Shown one piece after another: positions 33,457 to 46,945 of a DNA stretch of 64,000 nt (position 1 is the first letter of the stretch; each line of letters begins with the position of its first letter). Position numbers and translations under genes: made by a program. The notes under the pieces are model-generated. The model did not search any database. It was not told the DNA's origin and saw only the letters and a list, made by a program, of their open reading frames with translations. The DNA comes from Lineus longissimus (Eukaryota > Nemertea > Pilidiophora > Heteronemertea > Lineidae). The stretch lies in NCBI RefSeq assembly GCF_910592395.1, contig NC_088308.1, forward strand, positions 4,712,001-4,776,000, read 5' to 3'.

Positions 33457-35176
33457 ACGCCCTAAGCTGTCTTAAACGAGTAGGCTATGCATAATGTTAT
33501 GTCTTTTTTATGTAAGACGGCGACTCTACAATGTAACTATCCGGTACTTCATATGCTGGGCCGATAATTACAATAATATTCAATTCGATAGATATTACAT
33601 ACATGTAGCTGAAACGTACCCTCCGCCGAGAATGTCTAAATAGAATTTCATTTTCTAAAATACCTCATGTAAGTACTAGTTTAATATCGATATAATTTCT
33701 CCTGAGTCAAGAAGCCATATCGCCAAAGACATTTTGTTTGCGCAGCTTTTGTTATACTCTCCCGGAAAAAAATCAATTTACTTTTGATTCCATGCGCTCG
33801 TGGCGTTTCAGAGGTACCTCGCATGGAAGAGGCTGCTCCTGGCTTGTTGTTTCATCTGTCAGACGATAATATGAAGAAAAAAACCTGACTTGGATCGACG
33901 TCTTATTGGCCACCATTGTTGTCTGCAGAGAAGTGCCTCGCTCTTCGGTTGGGCAGATGCAGGGTGATGGTACATGTATTTAGTAGGAGACCCAAATGCA
34001 CTTCTCGAACATTCCCGAGTGCTTGGTTTCGGCCTTACTCGGGAATTCAAAGTATATTTGATCATCAGCAAAAAGGCGTCCAGCTCGTGAACGGATGTTG
34101 GAAGGCTCGAGGCCCATTGATCCCGATGCGACCGGTTCGGTGTCTCTTTGTATAAGCTTGGCATTAGAGATAGAATGTGTACATGTAAAGCTTAGTGTCT
34201 CATAAACAGAAACTGGTTGGCCATTTTTGCATGACGATACTAAAAGAACCCGATAACTGGTAAAAAGGATACCACAAATTGGTTAAGGGTCCAAGGGGTG
34301 TAAACGTACAACACCTGACGTCGTGAAAATGGGTGATGAGTAGTGATCACAATGTAGACAGAAAGCCCTATGATTGACAATTTCTGAAAAAGTAAATATT
34401 AGTAATCGTCTTGAAAGACATAAAACACCAACTTGTTTTTGTTTGTAAAGTGATCACTTCTCAAACTCTGTGTTACGCGCAATAAGATCCCCTGAGGCGA
34501 TAACTTGATTCCCATAAAAGCAGCGATGAGAGCCCGTCATCCGGTTTTATTAATTTAATAATGTATCCCTGGGTTTCTACCTCGCTTGTAATCGAAAGTA
34601 CCCCACCATGTCAAAGGAGTGAGAGCTCCCCTTAAAAGCCCCATGGTAGAGTAAAAATCATTTGATGGCGATGAGCGACACGCGAAGTCTCTCTCAGGAA
34701 GTATGGTGAGAGGGCGCACGCAGCTCTTGACCAACCACGCGCTTTCCACGGGCTCTGAGAAAGAGTGGCGGTACTTTTACTTAGTTGCGTCTTGATGGGC
34801 ATGCTACAGCTGCTGGACGAATTCCTGCATTCTACTTTGACGGACTTGGGCAACTGCTTGGAATCATTTCTGCAGTAAAGTGAGAGTTTGCCTGACGTGC
34901 TTTAGTATATGACTGCAAGCTCTGCTAATGTTTGGAGTATATTGTGAGAAGGATTACTGCTCTAAAGACGAGGTAAGTCATTGGAGTATCTTCCGCTGAT
35001 TTTATCTCAAACACCTACCTTTAGTTTTGGATGTCAGTAAGCCTACAATCTTTTTTCAGTTTCCTAATCCTGCTTCGACTTATACTAAGTCTATCTTGTA
35101 TAAATCATGTTTTTATCGTTTCCTTAACAATACCGTTGTTCTTTTAAGGTGGGTGAAACAGTTTCAAGAAGAAAAA

Positions 35177-35329
35177 CACTCTTAGAAATAAAGGTGCCCG
35201 AGCTTATGCAAAATGAAAACCCAAATGGTTTTTTAAGATCATGAAAAAACCACTACAGAGTGCATATTTGTGTTGCCCAAAAAACCATTAAGCTTTTTCA
35301 AACACTCAAAAACTTTATTGCTGAGAGTG
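35177..35329. mobile_element. MITE family M1 (CACTCTTAG ends), copy A, 153 bp
   Basis: The left end CACTCTTAGAAATAAAGG and right end CTTTATTGCTGAGAGTG are inverted repeats. The interior shares TTGTGTTGCCCAAAAAACC with the copy at 62.5 kb (TTGTGTTGGCTAAAAAAACC). Non-coding and palindromic inside. Confidence 0.8.
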
Positions 35330-36580
35330 ATTTCTCCGTGATAGTTGAATGAAATATACAATCGACGTTCTTTTCTAGTCATTTTAACACCTTGGCGTGA
35401 ACAAGCATCGCCGGTAGCTACCTCTCATTATTCTCAGATGCGCTGATTGTAATATAATCTGATAGCACCATGTTATTCGTTCGTCATGTCTGTTCTAGCA
35501 CCATTGGGTCCCGAGAGTTTATACGGGCCACTTTCACTATCCGTTGGGTCGAGTTAATGAAAATAGTTTCTCGATGAAGGGTCATCAGAGCGGCTAAGAA
35601 TTAATGATGCTTCAACCAATTTAGTTAAGATTTATTCTACCTATTTCCTTTGCCGAGTTGAAATCTCAGACAAGATCACGCAAGTGTCAACTGGCTGCAC
35701 GAACTAAATCGATTTGCAGTCGACGATTAGGCTTCATGTTTGGCACTTGAAACCATTGATGAACGACTGTTGACCCAGGTTGTGACAAATGCCTGTTCTC
35801 GTTGATCGGTCTTCACACAAGGATGATTCCAAACTATCGACTTAATCGTAAAACCTTAAAACCTCGCAACCAATGATTCCACTGATTCAAGATTTGCATT
35901 TTTTAATCTTTCTCTAGTTTAAGTGTTTGGGTATAAGACACGTTTAATTCCGGGCATATCCATTTTGCTGATAAATTTCCTTTGCTGATTTTTTCCCTTG
36001 ATATTAATGAAACGAATGTTGACGTTCAAGAATAGTACTGATCCCGATACATTTAGATCACTTTGTTCCTTCTCGGTCATCAAAAACATAAACTTTTTTC
36101 TGAGGGAAACGTTCTCAGAACGCAATTACTTAAGAACGATGAGAGTTTTCTCCTCGCTTGAAAGAGGAAAAATCTCTTTTCGCTTCCTTTCATCATTAGC
36201 CCCAGTAGCTCTTGTTGAATAATTTCGTTTAGAGTTTTCTTTGATTTCTGCGATAAAAAACAGCACTAATGCATTGGTTCAGTTGACTTAATGTACTGAG
36301 CACCGTCAAAGATTGCTGTTAGCGAATTGCTTTTTTGCATGTTTTGATCAGATTTAGTGTACAGTATACTCGAGCCAAATTTTGATCTAAAATTTGATTG
36401 CAGTTATAATTACCGATTTGTTGATATAGAACAATACGTTTTATTTAATGGTGACTTCATCTTGATAAAGGCCTGTGCTCGTGCAAAACGAATTCATTAT
36501 TTCGAACAAAAACAAAACAACGCTGTGACATTAAGTTGATTAACGAGCGGCCAAAAGTTAGATCGGTTGATAATATTTTG

Positions 36581-36611
36581 TGCCACATGTTACCTCATGT
36601 AACATGTGGCA
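36581..36611. repeat. Perfect 13-bp stem hairpin
   Basis: TGCCACATGTTAC and GTAACATGTGGCA are exact complements around a 5-nt loop CTCAT. Function unknown; too short for a microRNA precursor. Confidence 0.85.
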
Positions 36612-38345
36612 TTTCGCTCTTCAGTATCACATTAATTAGCCTGTATCGAGATATTTTCAAGACGACTTGACGGACTTTATTGCAAAAGCAAACTCGGAAT
36701 CACTCGTAATATTTTACCAAAGCATTTTGATGACGATCTGGTGCAGTGTTGCGGTGGTCCACTGGGACATAATGGCAGTGAGGAAGTCGCGTCCATGAAC
36801 CCGGGAGATGATCACTTACGTTGTGAATGCTCTTGTATTTTCGAGCATTGTTAAATACATTTCCGTATTAGAGATGTATTCATTATGCCTTAGAGATGAT
36901 GAAATAGATTGTCCGTTTTCATGCTACACTTAGTCCCATGAAAGATAAAGAGGAAATCGTGGGCGAATCTAACACGCTATAACTAGGTTAAATTGAGCAT
37001 GAAGCTTGTTGATGATTGATATCATAGCATTACACAAGTTAATGGCACCAATTGATCAACGTATCATTAACTATCAGTTTTAGTTAGCATGAAACGCTCA
37101 AAAACACATGCTGTTGGTAGTTTTAGTTCATTCCTGACACCCGTACAGGAGAAAATGACAGTCAGTGTTTCATGGTTTAAGGATACCGAAGTGAAGGTAT
37201 TGGTTGCCTACTAGGTCACTGGTGGAGAGTGCAGCTAAATTGTAGGCAAAAACCGAGGCGGCAGCGGAGGTCATGGGTGAAATGAGAGCGCCGCCCGAGC
37301 GTCGTTTGGTGAGAAAACCACTACCGACAGCGAAGTATCAATTCCTATTTTACAAAATTAAATTTTGATTTTGACTGCTTTTTGTCTTCCTCCATATTTG
37401 TCACTAACCCTAGCGGTTATGGGTGCCGAAACATAACTGCTGCCACGAAAACGAGAGACAGTGCTTTATACACTGTATACAGTGCTATGCTTCAACCAAG
37501 GTTTTAGAATATGTAATATATACTCGTATATCTTTTGGCAATCTTAATTGTGCTGGCTGCATTATATCATGATGATCGTTCCACAATTTAAGCACAGATC
37601 AGTACCACGGATCTATTTTTTATCCGCGTCAGAATGACCAAAGGAAAAAAACTTACGTGGATAATGTATCGGTTAACTTTCGTTGTCAGCAATGTATGGA
37701 CATCCAACGTTACAGCAGTAACTATTCGCAACCAGTCTAATGAATACAGACGTGCCAAACTGCTCCATATGACGAATGGTCGCCAATATCAATTCCCGAA
37801 ATGACCAATAATCTCTATTCTGTAACGCTGTGTCGGCCATTACCCCTGCTATAACAACCCAGATAGCGCCATAAATATTATGTGAAGCCTTTCTGCCATA
37901 TATCTCACCTTTGTAATTGACAATGTAAATCCCATTTGTAATGGATCCGTCATTGTTTGTCAAGTACCTCGCTGCTTACTGACGGGAAACGACCCAAAAA
38001 TGGAAATCAAAAGAACGGTCTAAAACTGTAACGAACGATATGTGCCCCGCTTAGCTGTTGCCCGTTTGACAGAACGAATTAGCAGTTTTCCTGTTGTCCT
38101 TTATATGTATAACCTATCCATGTATTTGAAGTTAAGTAGAAAGAGGTACTAACTTCCAAAGACCCTGCGAAAAGTCGTCCAGTTCATGGTTCCGATGCCT
38201 TACCATAGCACTGTGGTCTTGCAATGCTCCTCAACTGCACATTGAGCAATCAAATAGGTTGGCAACTAAGAGCGAAAATAAGTACATGTATGAATCCGTA
38301 ATTTTAAGAAAGAGGCAAGCGTCCGGATGTATGGTTAAGGGAAAT

Positions 38346-38361
38346 CCCCCCCCCCCCCCCC
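38346..38361. repeat. Poly-C run (16 C) followed by C-rich tract
   Basis: C16 followed by ACAAACACCCACCCACACA, a strongly strand-asymmetric tract. Confidence 0.95.
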
Positions 38362-39292
38362 ACAAACACCCACCCACACATGTTATCGTCTACAACTGAC
38401 CAGAACCAGCCACCGAACAATCACTATGATCAAGTTAATCTGCAGTCGAAGATGACTCAATATTAGTTTGGTCTTTGCAAGTGGATTTGTTAGCACGTGC
38501 ATCTGTAGAGATAATACCATGGGATGCTTCTTTAAACACACCATGGCAATTTCCAGCAGACAGGGATGTTGTCCCATCAATTTGAGGATATAATAGGCTG
38601 CCCGCAATGGCAAAGCAAGCTCTTTTTTTATCGAAGAAGACACAGATCATGGGTTTCGTTTGATCTTCGAATGTGTTTATCTTTGTGTTCTTTGTCTGGC
38701 ATTAACTTGAGCTGAAATTAACGCATACATGTATCGTTCATTCCATCTTGACAGGCATGGCCGGTCGAACTTCATAACAGAACGAAAAACGCAGCCCAAC
38801 TACCCATAACCCAATAAATAAGTCTATCGGAGATCTATGCCATAAAATTATCGACATGACGACACTTTTTCAACGACGATAAAGTTTAGGACACTTTTTC
38901 AAGAATGGTTTTCCGAGCAGACGGCATTTGTTTGAGAATGTCTGAGCAGAAGATATAAAAAATTAATATCGCATTCTGGTGAAAAGGTAGTGATTTTCCA
39001 ACCTCTGCTCTGTCATTAAAAGGATTTCTTCGTCTACGTTCGGCTGCACGAGGAACGTAGGAGTGTGACTTAGCTCTGAATCTGTTGTTTATAGTTTTTC
39101 CTGGAAAAATGTGTGGTTAGCCAGGCTTCCCCGGGGTTGGTGGTCAGTCAAGAGACAGTTTACCAGTGTGTGTTCTGGCATTTGGTTAGAGAAACCACAT
39201 TCACGAAGCCCCAGTCTTCTGAGATGTAAAGTTCGCAATTGGAAGATGGCAACTTGTTGTTCCTGTCCAAGTTTGTTCGTGCTATCTGCCTT

Positions 39293-39350
39293 GCACTCAT
39301 GAAAATAATGGTTTTCAACCTTTTTGAAAAACCTTTTAATGTTTTTCACC
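39293..39350 (+). mobile_element. MITE family M1, partial or diverged copy D
   Basis: CACTCATGAAAATAATGGTT begins a sequence like the left end of the copy at 58.1 kb, continuing with TTTGAAAAACC. No clear right terminus is found, so it is a fragment. Confidence 0.5.
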
Positions 39351-41265
39351 CAACAAAATACGCACACACTGGATGTTTTTCAGGGTATGACATTTTTTGG
39401 AAGCTCCTCCCGGTTGTTTTTCAAGCAAATGAAAAAACAAAGGTGTTTGGGTGTGAGAAGGGAAAAGCATATCTGTGTTCGCTAAAACCGAAGCCCAAAA
39501 AACCTTCAATCTTTATGAGCCGTGTGGGACTGTAGTCACTTCTACCGGTACCTGCCAACTACAGGCTGTGGAACCTTGTGAAGAACATTGACTTCCAGTT
39601 ATTTGGAATTGTTTACGAATTTCACTACCGTCTGCATGATGATCCGTCTGCTGTGACCCCATGCTTGTGTCCAATCGATCAATTGAAATCGCTTCATTCC
39701 AAAATCAATTTGAAGAGAAGAAATGGTGGCGCTTTATCTTTTGGTGATAACTAAATGAATCCATTTATACTTGTGATGTTACATTAAAACGGGAAGCTTT
39801 CCATTAAGAGTTAAGTGTAAACGACATATAAGGCATTTGATACGTGATACAATATGTTACAAGGCACAAGATAGTCACACCAAAGAGTTCGAATTGATAT
39901 ATTTTCCGTGGTCCGCGGTAGTTTTCGTCTTTGTTGTAGCTGCTTGTCTCTAAGGATACTCTACATTTACTTTACGCTGATGAAGGTACTTAAAAACGTT
40001 CCGTAGAAGAAATAGCTTCCGTCGTTTCTTATGATAGGCGCAAAAAGACTGTGAGGATAGATTATTCCTTGGATACGGGCTGCTTCGTTGTGGCTAGCAA
40101 AGGTTCAGAGGAAGCTGAAAGCAATTTTAACGTACTTGATGGTCCATTATCTCACGGTGCAGTCTGCAAGTAAAAAAATATCTTGGCGTCATAGGTTAGA
40201 GTCAGCAATGGTTTTTTTTGAGTGAATGCACCAGGCAAATTTCCATCCTGTTTCCCTTCCGAACACTTAGGTGTACGCACGCGGACGATCTGGCTGAGGA
40301 TTACGTTGATCGCTCTTTTCACAACTAGCATCTGAGCCTTGGATGGACGCATAACGCTCCTGCAACTCATGTACACTTCTATTGTTCGAATCATGGCCGT
40401 TGATTGAACAGTGTGGTTTCGAAGAGGTGACTTGTTTATGTTAAAACGAAAAAGTCCACTGAGATAAGGATTTATTGGTGCAGTCTGACAATAAATCATC
40501 CCCTGCATAAAGCCTATAGCTCTTTGCGCTGATTGATATACTCGTACGCGATAACGGTGCAATCAAATAGTTCATAACGAGCTGTAAGCCAGGTCCATAG
40601 CTGGGTAATACTCAACTTTCAGTATGCTTTGATGCAGCAACAATAGCGTCTTGGCGCAGAATTGTAAAGATTCTGATTAACCGAGCATCAGTTGTGTGCT
40701 GTTTCTTGATTGTAGTATCGCACTATTTCCCGGTTATCCCCGGGGCAGACCTCCGATGGATTGAAATAATTGTTAAATAATTGCCAATAATGAATTAACG
40801 ACCGTCAAAGGGAACGCCATCATTCATTTAAAACATACGGAACTTGTCAGTGGATTACAGAAGGAACGAGTCTCTCGTGCTTTCCTTGAACCTTTGGTCA
40901 TAAAATACAAAGTCAATTGATATACAATGACAATCTAGACGTTTGTTCACATCCTTTTTTGTATATGCCGTACGATTTTGAAGAGCTACGCTGTGGAAAG
41001 CTTTCACCGATAAATTCCAAGCAGTTTCAGCAATTCCAAAATGATGGTACCCTATAATGACCCAGGCAGGGATCAAAGAAGTATAAATTCTTAAAAGGGT
41101 AACTCTGGACCTAGCACGTGCCAGGGCGTTGCAATACATAACTCTCTGCACGTTATCTTCACCAATAACGCACGGAACACAATCAATGAAGTAGAAAATC
41201 TAACTCTTCCAACACGGGAAATACTGCAGAATATGTGGACGAAAATTGTGTTGTCACTTGCCTCT

Positions 41266-41308
41266 CTGGATACTAAGGTTCATAACCCGGATGAACCTTA
41301 GTATCCAG
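41266..41308. repeat. Perfect 18-bp stem hairpin
   Basis: CTGGATACTAAGGTTCAT at 41,266-41,283 and ATGAACCTTAGTATCCAG at 41,291-41,308 are exact complements around a 7-nt loop AACCCGG; one more pair extends the stem. It does not resemble the other inverted-repeat families here. Confidence 0.9.
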
Positions 41309-43582
41309 AAAGTCTCTTGGTTGATCCGCGGCGAATGATCCGAGATTATCTGATAACCTTTTCTATGATGATATTTATTAACTGCCAATCATCGTTTTGT
41401 ACTACTCCGCGCCAATTTCAGACAGATTCTTGGAAATTTAATAACCGTGTCTCTTTAGATCACTTATAATGCACAATGAAATACGCGGAGCTATACCATT
41501 GTCAGTCGTTGTACTAGGTGGCACTAAAAAGATTACTTACTTTTAATGTAGAAATACGTCCACAATATCAATCACGAATTTATGAAATTGTAGCTGCTAA
41601 GATCATCATTTACATTTTTCAACGCTTCAGGGTCCGAGGAGGATTAACTAACAACCAACTCTGAGATTAAAGCAGTATCAATGCATCTCTAATTGTACTG
41701 TTTTGTGAGTAATAGAAATTTTGATAGGTAATGTGATTAAATAAACTGTAGTATTGATCTCAGCTTCATCTTCCCATGGTGGTCAAAGTTTGGTTAATAC
41801 ACGATTGATAATTGTCAGGAGTAATTCGATTTCAACAGTATATAATCTTTTTGTGTCACCTAGTAGCAACACACTTGGGCTGCACAACAGAAGCTTTCCA
41901 GCCGAAGATATCGAATCATACAGTGTGGCTTAGAGCAGAACTTCAATATGATTCGTATCATTTCAATTCGCCATAAACAGTTTAAGTGACATGTCTGACT
42001 CCCCTTGGACTTATCGCATTTGTTATTTGAGAATCTTGTCTGAAATTGGTAGTCCCTTGGTGTTTTAATCTGTTATTCGAATGATCTTTATTGTTTTTTT
42101 ATGAGGTATACAAACTATCAAATAGTCACATCATAAAAATGAGCTCCCCGTTTTTTGGGTTTTGTAAGATGGGTACACCTCGACGCCTGTCACATGTCCA
42201 CAGTGAATCATGTGAGGATGAGCGACAAGTGAAATATTGTGAAAAATTGATATGCATATCATAATGTTGCGGCTGTTCGCTCTCGTCAATTTAGCAACTA
42301 TTTGTAAAATTTGAAACGGAGGAAAAAACGGTAACAAATTTATTTAACATATTTGCATTGCAACTTTCGATATGGAACGATGGTGATACTGCGCTATTTT
42401 CAAAACATCATCGTGAAGATGTGGTCATCCTTTGAGCAAGAACGCAATTGCTTCTGGATTAGCCGCCCCGTTCTGTCTCTCACAGGAACTTGATTATCCA
42501 GGGTATGACGTCAGTACCAACCAGTTTTTAGTATACATATAGATTTATCAATCAGGAAGGAGTCAATCTTCTGTGACAGTCTTGCCTACTCTGTCACCAC
42601 TAAGCTGCCTCATTATCATTGTGGCTGGGGCGATCACTCAAAGAGATTATCTTCAAAACCAACACGGCCGATTCGGTCAGTGATAACCAGTCAATGGTTG
42701 GAAGGGACATACACCTTCATTAGATTAGTGGTGACAAGTAGGGGAGGCCATCTCTGTCAACAAGGTCATGTTTGAACGACCTCGAGGTAATTATTCATAC
42801 GGAATCTTGATCATTGATTTCTCAATCAAATATTCACAAAAGCCTTGTGGACACTTGATCACATCGGTCCTTCCGTCAATTCCGTTGCATGGTCTGCGAT
42901 TTTCATTTGTAAAGCTACTTTCTCCACTGATATCGGAAAAGCTAGGTGAGGAATTCGGCTAGCCATGTTTCATGACAAAACGGAGGCGGTATTGATATCG
43001 CAGCAACCACCTTCAATTATGGTCGCTTAAAACCTTATTTTGTGTCTGAACGAAAACTAACACGAGTAAATCTTCTGGCATTAAAATAACACAACATCAA
43101 AATAGATTCTCTCTCGAGGTTATGCCCGGGTGTAAGGGGACGTCAGGATCTGTTTATTCGCCCATATTGATTGATTAGACTAGACATTATGTGGTACATC
43201 TTGAGGCGAAACTTAAAGTTAATATACAATCCGTCAATTTGTAAGATTAGCTTGCGGGTTATACAAGATCTCGCCATCATTTATTGACCAACTTTCGTCA
43301 AATCTTTGGATTTATTACGGCCAGTTTTATGGGCTTCACCTGCCGACTTGTTCAATATTAATTCCTCTCAAGTCGTAATATCCTCCCTGGATATCGGCCC
43401 TTTTCTTTTTGTATCCGTGCAATTTAAATCAAAATGATCCTGCAAATGCGACAATAAATAAAAATATATTGCTTTAGGAAGGAATTACAGCTAATTTCCG
43501 ACAATTTATTTTTCTAATAACATATGGCATGAGCTTTAAAGAAAAAATGCACTTGAAATTGAAACGGCGCGGCAGGTTACGA

Positions 43583-44022
43583 TCACAGAGTACAGCCATT
43601 CAAAGCAGGCTTGCCGTCCATCGGATTTTCCAGTGTCGCCGCATGCGCTCCTAAACCTGCGTCTTCACTTTCAAAGTCATCTGAATCTAACTGCCAGATG
43701 AAGGCTTCCTGCTATTTTGGAGTCCAATGGCCGGAGGTCGCCTTGTTAACCTCTAGAGGGGCGGAAGTCTGGAATGATGGCGAAGTAATCGCCCTCGATT
43801 CTACCCTGTCAGATCTGAGGATGACCTTTTGTCAGGTTGAAAAGACTATAGTACAAATGGACCAAAATCACGTTTAAAGTGGACCAGTGACTGACCTGAA
43901 CACTGTCATGATTTTCTAAGTACACGTAGGTTGTATGTGGAACGGACTTGAATTCATCATGAATATGTACATCCCGATCCGGTTGTGGGGACGAAGTAAG
44001 CTCAGGTAAGGTGAAAGGAATA
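43583..44022 (-). CDS. Last two exons of an unidentified gene
   Basis: The penultimate exon (44,022-43,896, 127 bp) follows a strong TTTTTTTCGGCATTGCAG acceptor and encodes IPFTLPELTSSPQPDRDVHI then HDEFKSVPHTTYVYLENHD, ending TTCAG|GTCAGT in phase 0. The terminal exon (43,708-43,583) follows AATAGCAG and encodes EAFIWQLDSDDFESEDAGLG then AHAATLENPMDGKPALNGCTL before TGA. Phases agree, and the codon choice and acidic, protein-like composition support coding. The sequence reads like a polar C-terminal tail with no membrane segment or known motif; NPM in TLENPMDG recalls internalisation motifs but lacks the Tyr. Upstream exons were not found between 44.0 kb and the window end. I do not recognise the family. 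Confidence 0.45.
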
Positions 44023-46394
44023 CTGCAATGCCGAAAAAAATATGCCTCTTGCCATAAGCATAGGAAGCAAGATTTTTTAGGATTCGATACCGACCCTGGT
44101 GATATTACATACTCTTTACTTGTTCTTGTCATTACCAACGATAATGATGTTAATATTGCCCAAAGATTTGATGAAAAAATGCATCGACTTGGTCAGTTTT
44201 GCTTGATGTATATGACAGTACATGTAGTTTGGTGAACCTTATATAACCACTGAGCCACCTTCAGATTTCGATTAGTTAGTATAAAGTGCATGCATCCTCC
44301 GTCGCCCTTTACGACCACATCAGGTTTTATATCGAAAGGCTGAACCCAAGCGAGAATAGTTCATGAGGGAGACCTAGGTTAGGAGTGATAAGACCAAATG
44401 TATCTGTAGGTCGTTAACGTAATGGCACCATCACAGCAAGTAAACATCAATATGATACTGGTCAACCTAAGACTGGCCAATGTACATGTATGCCTGTGCA
44501 AGGTAAATTTGTTCAGGGCATGTACAAACGTCCATTTCAGAGCTTGTACAGCTATTTGATGGCATCGAGGGAAATAGTGAAGGAGTAATGGGTCACTAGC
44601 TAAGGATGTTATTGTATAAAATACCTGGATCACTCAAGGTTCCATATAAAAATAATACGCCCCTCGATTATGTTGACGACACAGCGGTGTCCTTTTGCAC
44701 CGTCCCCCACCTTCTGATCCGCCGGTTTGGTCGTTTACCAAAGGTACTCCTTGCACAGTCTCTATCTAATCACCTTGAATCATCAAAGATCGTTTTTTCA
44801 CTCACGCTTTTACTCTTGGTGATCTCAGTTTCTCCTCGAGCGAATTAAAAGCCAGAAGTGGGCGTATAACATTTCTAATTGGCTCGTGAACGCTACTAGT
44901 ATTCTGTCCAATACATCACCCGATTTCACGGGGACCCAATTTTGATGTGTTCTTTGCACATCTGGCATTTTTAACTTTCGAATTAATATCGCCGCGGTTT
45001 TTTTTTCGAAAAGCGTACGGCATGGCAGGCACGGGTGGAAAACTGCCGTTTTATTAGCTTTTATTGGCTGATGCCTCGGGCGTGGTGTCCGTGACGTACC
45101 AATTCAAGCAGGTAATGTTTCCTGTTCAGTTCCTGACAAGTCTTTATTTATTCGTTATTGGGTTGCCTTTAGTATTTGATCGGCTCTTCACTGGGATATG
45201 CAAGGCATCTGATTCTTATCTGCGCTTGCAGCGGCTACAATTTGTACCTCAGCTTTTTACACCATGCATGCATCCTTAGAATTTTCGTGCAAACTTCGTT
45301 TTGTGAAACAGAAAATTCATATACCTCCCAGCACCCACAGTCGAAAGAATGTTGTTCTTAACAGCAGTCATTGCAGTCGTAGGTGTGTTTATCTTGTCTC
45401 TTTAAAACAAAAGCATAGTCATCCCTCTGCCGCAACCGCACCGGTAAAATACCCACCTTGTGAGGAGTATACATACCTTCGCTCTTATAAACAAAATATT
45501 CTAGAAGAGGATGGAATAAAAATAATATTTTTTGTTGTCTGATTTTTGCTATGGTGTCGTAGAATATGAAAGGTATCTTGAAGGTATCATTGGAGTAAGA
45601 AATCAATTAATATTTTGTTTCTCAAAAATATGTCTATTGCTGTTCAAGATCAACGTCGTGGTCAATCGTAGAGTAAAGCACACCGCTATCATTCCGAGGG
45701 CTGGGGACTGTATCATCAGATCGAGACTCGAAGTGATGAGTACTGTACCCCAGTATGGTGTCTGAGGTCTGGGGAGAATTTTTTTTTTCTAATTTCGTTT
45801 TTGAGGAATTCTGGATCGGAAAATCCGAATCCGTACAATATTCCAGTTTCGGTTTTTGTACGCGAGGATTATTCGAGCATCAACCAATACAAAAGCCTAA
45901 ATTTATTTGAGATTGCTATTGGACGTGGGGATAAGTGATTACACTGGGTTAGGAAGGCGATGTCTGCTGTTCCGACCTCTTGATGGCACTTGCATGTAGC
46001 ATGTGTGCTGACAAATAATTATTGAGAAACTATGTTTTACTTCGTGATAATAAGATCATGAACATTCTGGTCTTGTCTCTGTTATCATATCAAGTCTCCG
46101 ATAGCAATCGGCTATTCTCTCTCATGCCTGAGAGGACCATTGTAGCCGTTGTCAACAACTAGATGAAAGTAATGAATGGCTTGACTGTAAGAAGATAAGA
46201 GAATCTTTGGAGCTTTTATGGCTTCATCTTGGACAAAGCCTTGTTACTCCATCATTATTGCACTGTGCTGCTTCTCAAACTATAGCTACAAGTGTGAAAT
46301 CATTCTCAGGGACAAAACTTTTACATACTTGCTTGTGGTTAAATGATGTGTTGCTGAGCTGAAATGATTGGAAATATACATCATGTATGTAGAA
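44023..46394. other. Stretch without a recognised gene
   Basis: Probably upstream intron or 5' sequence of the gene ending at 43,583. Frames on both strands near 44.6-44.85 kb are protein-like (a plus-strand one ends in the hydrophobic FSLTLLLLVISV), but neither is bounded by convincing splice sites, so none is called. Confidence 0.4.
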
Positions 46395-46945
46395 TGTAGG
46401 CTACTTTGTATGTACAAATACATGCACGCAAACATACGACCACTTCACAAGATATAGGCCTACATTACATGTCGCGTATCGGTAAATAAACACAATTAAA
46501 CATACAACATGTACGCTACAAGAAAATTGTATGGTACAAATACATGCAATTCAACGTACAACTACGCTACAGGATAAAGTATGGTGCAAATGCATGCAAT
46601 TCAGCATTCAACTACGCTTCGGTATTATAGAGTATTGTGCAAATGCATGCAATTCAATATACACACATACGCTCCAGGATATAGGCCTAGAGTATGGTGC
46701 AAACACATGCAATTCACCATACAAATACGTTACAGGAGAGAATATGGTGCAAATACATACTATTCAACAAACAAATACACTACATGATTACATGTATACA
46801 TGCAATTCGACATACAAAATACGCTGCATGATATCGTGTATGGGCAAATATACACAAACTTCAGCATACACATACGATGCAGCCAGATAAAGTGTATCTG
46901 TTTGTGCAAATACATGCAATCAAACATGAATACACTAACTGTATG
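46395..46945. repeat. Degenerate tandem repeat array, unit about 50-60 bp
   Basis: About nine or ten diverged units containing ATGGTGCAAATACATGCAAT, then TCAACATACAAATACGCTAC and AGGATATAG. Unit spacing varies and units differ at many positions, so this is an old minisatellite. Because of the repetition, open frames on both strands here show repeating peptides and should not be taken as genes. Confidence 0.9.

Larger units (their letters stand above)
30960..43582. other. Long stretch without a convincing gene
   Basis: About 12.6 kb with no recognisable coding exon. Some minus-strand frames near 37.7-37.96 kb, 40.15-40.56 kb and 40.86-41.15 kb are about 95-135 codons long but match no family I know and have no good splice boundaries. 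The stretch holds poly-C runs (31,142; 32,514; 38,346), two copies of the CACTCTTAG MITE family, hairpins at 36.58 kb and 41.27 kb and a small tandem duplication at 33.41 kb. It may be intron of the genes whose fragments flank it. Confidence 0.45.

Noticed and set aside
33859-34164. Minus-strand 101-codon frame with repeated basic/Ser-rich segments
   Set aside because: No similarity to retroelement or host proteins that I can name, and no splice or start context.
34801-34972. Possible plus-strand first exon ending GACGAG|GTAAGT
   Set aside because: The donor is good, but the only open frame before it gives a 15-codon peptide and no downstream exon could be joined.
37673-37963. Minus-strand 96-codon frame with YKGEIYGRKAS and YCCNVGC
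   Set aside because: The composition is protein-like, but the best acceptor leads straight into stops in all frames and no partner exon was found.
40152-41151. Two minus-strand frames of 136 and 98 codons
   Set aside because: No domain or signal is recognised and the edges lack splice sites; a shared ALQNR word with 37.7 kb is probably chance.
46531-46890. 119-codon plus-strand frame with repeated peptides
   Set aside because: It lies inside the degenerate tandem repeat array; the repetition alone explains the open frame.
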